Assembly: GCA_903921835.1 (NCBI GenBank)
Contig: CAIXRL010000844.1
Coordinates: 1 to 16,596 of the forward strand
DNA length: 16,596 nucleotides
Direction: 5' to 3'
DNA from: Candidatus Eiseniibacteriota bacterium
GTDB taxonomy: Bacteria > Eisenbacteria > RBG-16-71-46
The position numbers were made by a program, and so were the translations under genes. The notes under the pieces were generated by a model. That model was given only the letters and a program-made list of their open reading frames with translations. It made no database searches and was not told the DNA's origin. Shown here in pieces: positions 15,933 to 16,596 of the stretch (the stretch's first letter is position 1; each line of letters starts with the position of its first letter).

Positions 15933-15956
15933 GCTCACGCCATGCGGCGCGTGAGC
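15933..15956 (-). repeat. Perfect 8-base inverted repeat in the OPX leader
   Basis: The arms GCTCACGC and GCGTGAGC are separated by eight bases. They lie 73 bases upstream of the OPX start and inside the transcript predicted from the sigma-28-like promoter. This could be an RNA hairpin or a dimeric regulator site. Confidence 0.5.
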
Positions 15957-16158
15957 CTTCTGTCCACCGACCTCACCACGATTGCCGGTCCTTCGCGGGG
16001 CGGCGGCGCCTCGTCCGAGGGGGCGGTGGCGGCGCCGGTACCCGTGCCAGGCGTGAGATCGAAATGCGTTCTGCAACCTCGCCAACGGAGGCGTCGCCAC
16101 GGGGCCTGCGCGCTATGCGGCAAGAGACCGTGGACACATCTCCGCCACGACGATATGG

Positions 16159-16186
16159 CTATCGGCAATGGCGATGCCGGGCTTGA
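16159..16186 (-). promoter_or_regulatory. Sigma-28 (FliA)-like promoter facing the OPX operon
   Basis: On the leftward strand, TCAAG (16186-16182), a 15-base spacer and GCCGATAG (16166-16159) match the FliA-type consensus (TAAAG, about 14 bases, GCCGATAA). The -10 octamer matches at seven of eight positions and the -35 at four of five; the spacer is one base longer than in enteric bacteria. Transcription would start near 16150, giving a leader of about 290 bases before the OPX start. I see no better sigma-70 match on this strand between here and the gene. The call is a pattern match only; no flagellar gene is in the window. Confidence 0.45.
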
Positions 16187-16346
16187 GTGCAAAATGCGCG
16201 ATGGCCGGCGCAGGTGGGCGAAAGGGCCTGCAGGCGCGGCTCATCGCCCGCCCTGCAGATCGCCGCTTCACACGGCGCGGCGGCGCCCGGACGAGCGCCG
16301 GCCTGCGGCGGAGCCCCCGGCGGGTTGCGGCCGGACCTGCCCTGCC

Positions 16347-16362
16347 GCGCTTCGCGAAGCGC
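16347..16362. repeat. 16-base perfect palindrome
   Basis: The sequence GCGCTTCGCGAAGCGC is its own reverse complement. It lies in non-coding DNA about 160 bases upstream of the sigma-28-like promoter and about 130 bases before the rightward promoter candidate, so it could be an operator for a dimeric regulator. With no spacer it would make a poor RNA hairpin. Confidence 0.55.
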
Positions 16363-16452
16363 CGTCCCCGGGAGGGCCGGCCCGCCGTGCCCGCCGAGGC
16401 GAAGACCACCGTGCCGGCGACGGGCGACCGGGTGGCCCGGGTTCCGGTCGCA

Positions 16453-16477
16453 CCCTCGAGTTGCGCCCTCGAGTTGC
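16453..16477 (+). repeat. Tandem direct repeat of CCCTCGAGTTGC
   Basis: Two identical 12-base copies (16453-16464 and 16466-16477) are offset by 13 bases, each containing CTCGAG. They sit immediately upstream of, and overlap, the -35 region of the rightward promoter candidate, where an activator or repressor would bind. Confidence 0.55.
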
Positions 16478-16500
16478 CGCGCCGGGCGCTGTGGTATAGC
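16474..16500 (+). promoter_or_regulatory. Candidate rightward sigma-70 promoter with extended -10
   Basis: TGGTATAGC (16492-16500) is an extended -10 element (TG-N-TATAGC). TTGCCG at 16474-16479 is a possible -35, with a short 15-base spacer that the extended -10 could tolerate. It is the most AT-rich spot in its surroundings. The start would be near 16507 and the product would leave the window to the right. Confidence 0.4.
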
Positions 16501-16537
16501 TATGGTACGGAGAAGACCCGCCCCGGCCGAAACCTCC

Positions 16538-16571
16538 CCAGTTGGGCCCTTCCCCCCCTCGGGGGAACTGG
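16538..16571 (+). other. Stem-loop at the start of the rightward transcript
   Basis: CCAGTT (16538-16543) pairs with AACTGG (16566-16571). Inside, a C run (16552-16558) can pair with GGGGG (16561-16565), leaving a bulge on the 5' side. It begins about 30 bases after the predicted start. It could belong to a structured 5' leader or a small RNA; I do not recognise RNase P RNA, tmRNA or SRP RNA in it, and the window ends 25 bases later. Confidence 0.35.
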
Positions 16572-16596
16572 TCCTGGCTGCGATGGGTGGACGATC

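Larger units (their letters stand above)
15861..16596. other. 736-base region without a supportable gene
   Basis: Open frames here (for example leftward 16113-16409 and rightward 15942-16499) are arginine/proline/alanine-rich translations typical of GC-rich non-coding DNA, with no recognisable domain. The region contains a sigma-28-like promoter facing the OPX gene, a hairpin near that gene, a 16-base palindrome, a tandem repeat and an extended -10 promoter facing right. It looks like a regulatory region between the leftward operon and a transcript leaving the window on the right. Confidence 0.6.

Noticed and set aside
16043..16049. TGGCACG on the leftward strand as a sigma-54 -24 element
   Set aside because: The -12 position reads CCGG instead of TTGC, so the second half of the promoter is missing.
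15861..16100. N-terminal extension of the OPX gene to the ATG at 16100
   Set aside because: It would put 80 basic, low-complexity residues before a textbook signal peptide. The TTG at 15860 has a good Shine-Dalgarno and starts the signal peptide correctly.
16583..16596. ATG near the right edge as the start of a gene
   Set aside because: Only 14 bases are visible and there is no Shine-Dalgarno within the usual distance; nothing supports coding.
1..16596. CRISPR arrays, tRNA or rRNA genes, insertion sequences
   Set aside because: I found no spaced direct-repeat array, no recognisable tRNA or rRNA sequence, and no transposase-like protein or terminal inverted repeats.

Overview
The window is a contiguous polysaccharide-biosynthesis locus from a high-GC Gram-negative bacterium. 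The envelope type follows from an outer-membrane polysaccharide export protein (OPX) with a signal peptide and from a Wzz-type inner-membrane chain-length protein. Almost every third codon position is G or C. I cannot fix the phylum from sequence alone. A large multi-SLBB OPX and a GC content near 70% would fit groups such as Myxococcota, Gemmatimonadota or Eisenbacteria-like lineages, but that is a guess. I recognise no tRNA, rRNA, transposase or CRISPR array.

Layout. Positions 1-3912 read rightward: the C-terminal part of a GT4 glycosyltransferase (cut by the window edge), a Gfo/Idh/MocA sugar-nucleotide oxidoreductase, an uncharacterised aldo/keto-reductase-like TIM-barrel protein, and dTDP-glucose 4,6-dehydratase (RmlB). 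Positions 4011-15860 read leftward. From the promoter-proximal end these are OPX, Wzz, Wzx flippase, GT2 glycosyltransferase, Wzy-like polymerase, CgeB-like glycosyltransferase, GT4 glycosyltransferase, and then, after a 241-base gap, a DegT/ArnB-type aminotransferase and a short polyprenyl-phosphate sugar-1-phosphate transferase. The two blocks converge at 3913-4010. Positions 15861-16596 hold no gene I can support but contain several candidate control elements.

How it works together (inference from families). The locus encodes a Wzx/Wzy-dependent pathway. The short sugar transferase loads the first sugar phosphate onto undecaprenyl phosphate. Three complete glycosyltransferases plus one partial one extend the repeat unit. 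Wzx flips it, Wzy polymerises it, Wzz sets chain length and OPX carries it through the outer membrane. RmlB plus the aminotransferase suggest that one sugar is a 4-amino-4,6-dideoxyhexose made on dTDP. The Gfo/Idh enzyme and the AKR-like protein suggest another modified sugar. RmlA, a tyrosine kinase and an acetyltransferase are not in the window.

Striking points are: six of the eight junctions in the leftward block are exact 4-base stop/start overlaps; a sigma-28 (FliA)-like promoter match sits in front of the OPX gene; two mutually exclusive hairpins lie in the leader of the aminotransferase gene; the AKR-like protein lacks an obvious AKR catalytic tetrad; and the GC content looks clearly lower in the left block than in the Wzx/GT2 region.
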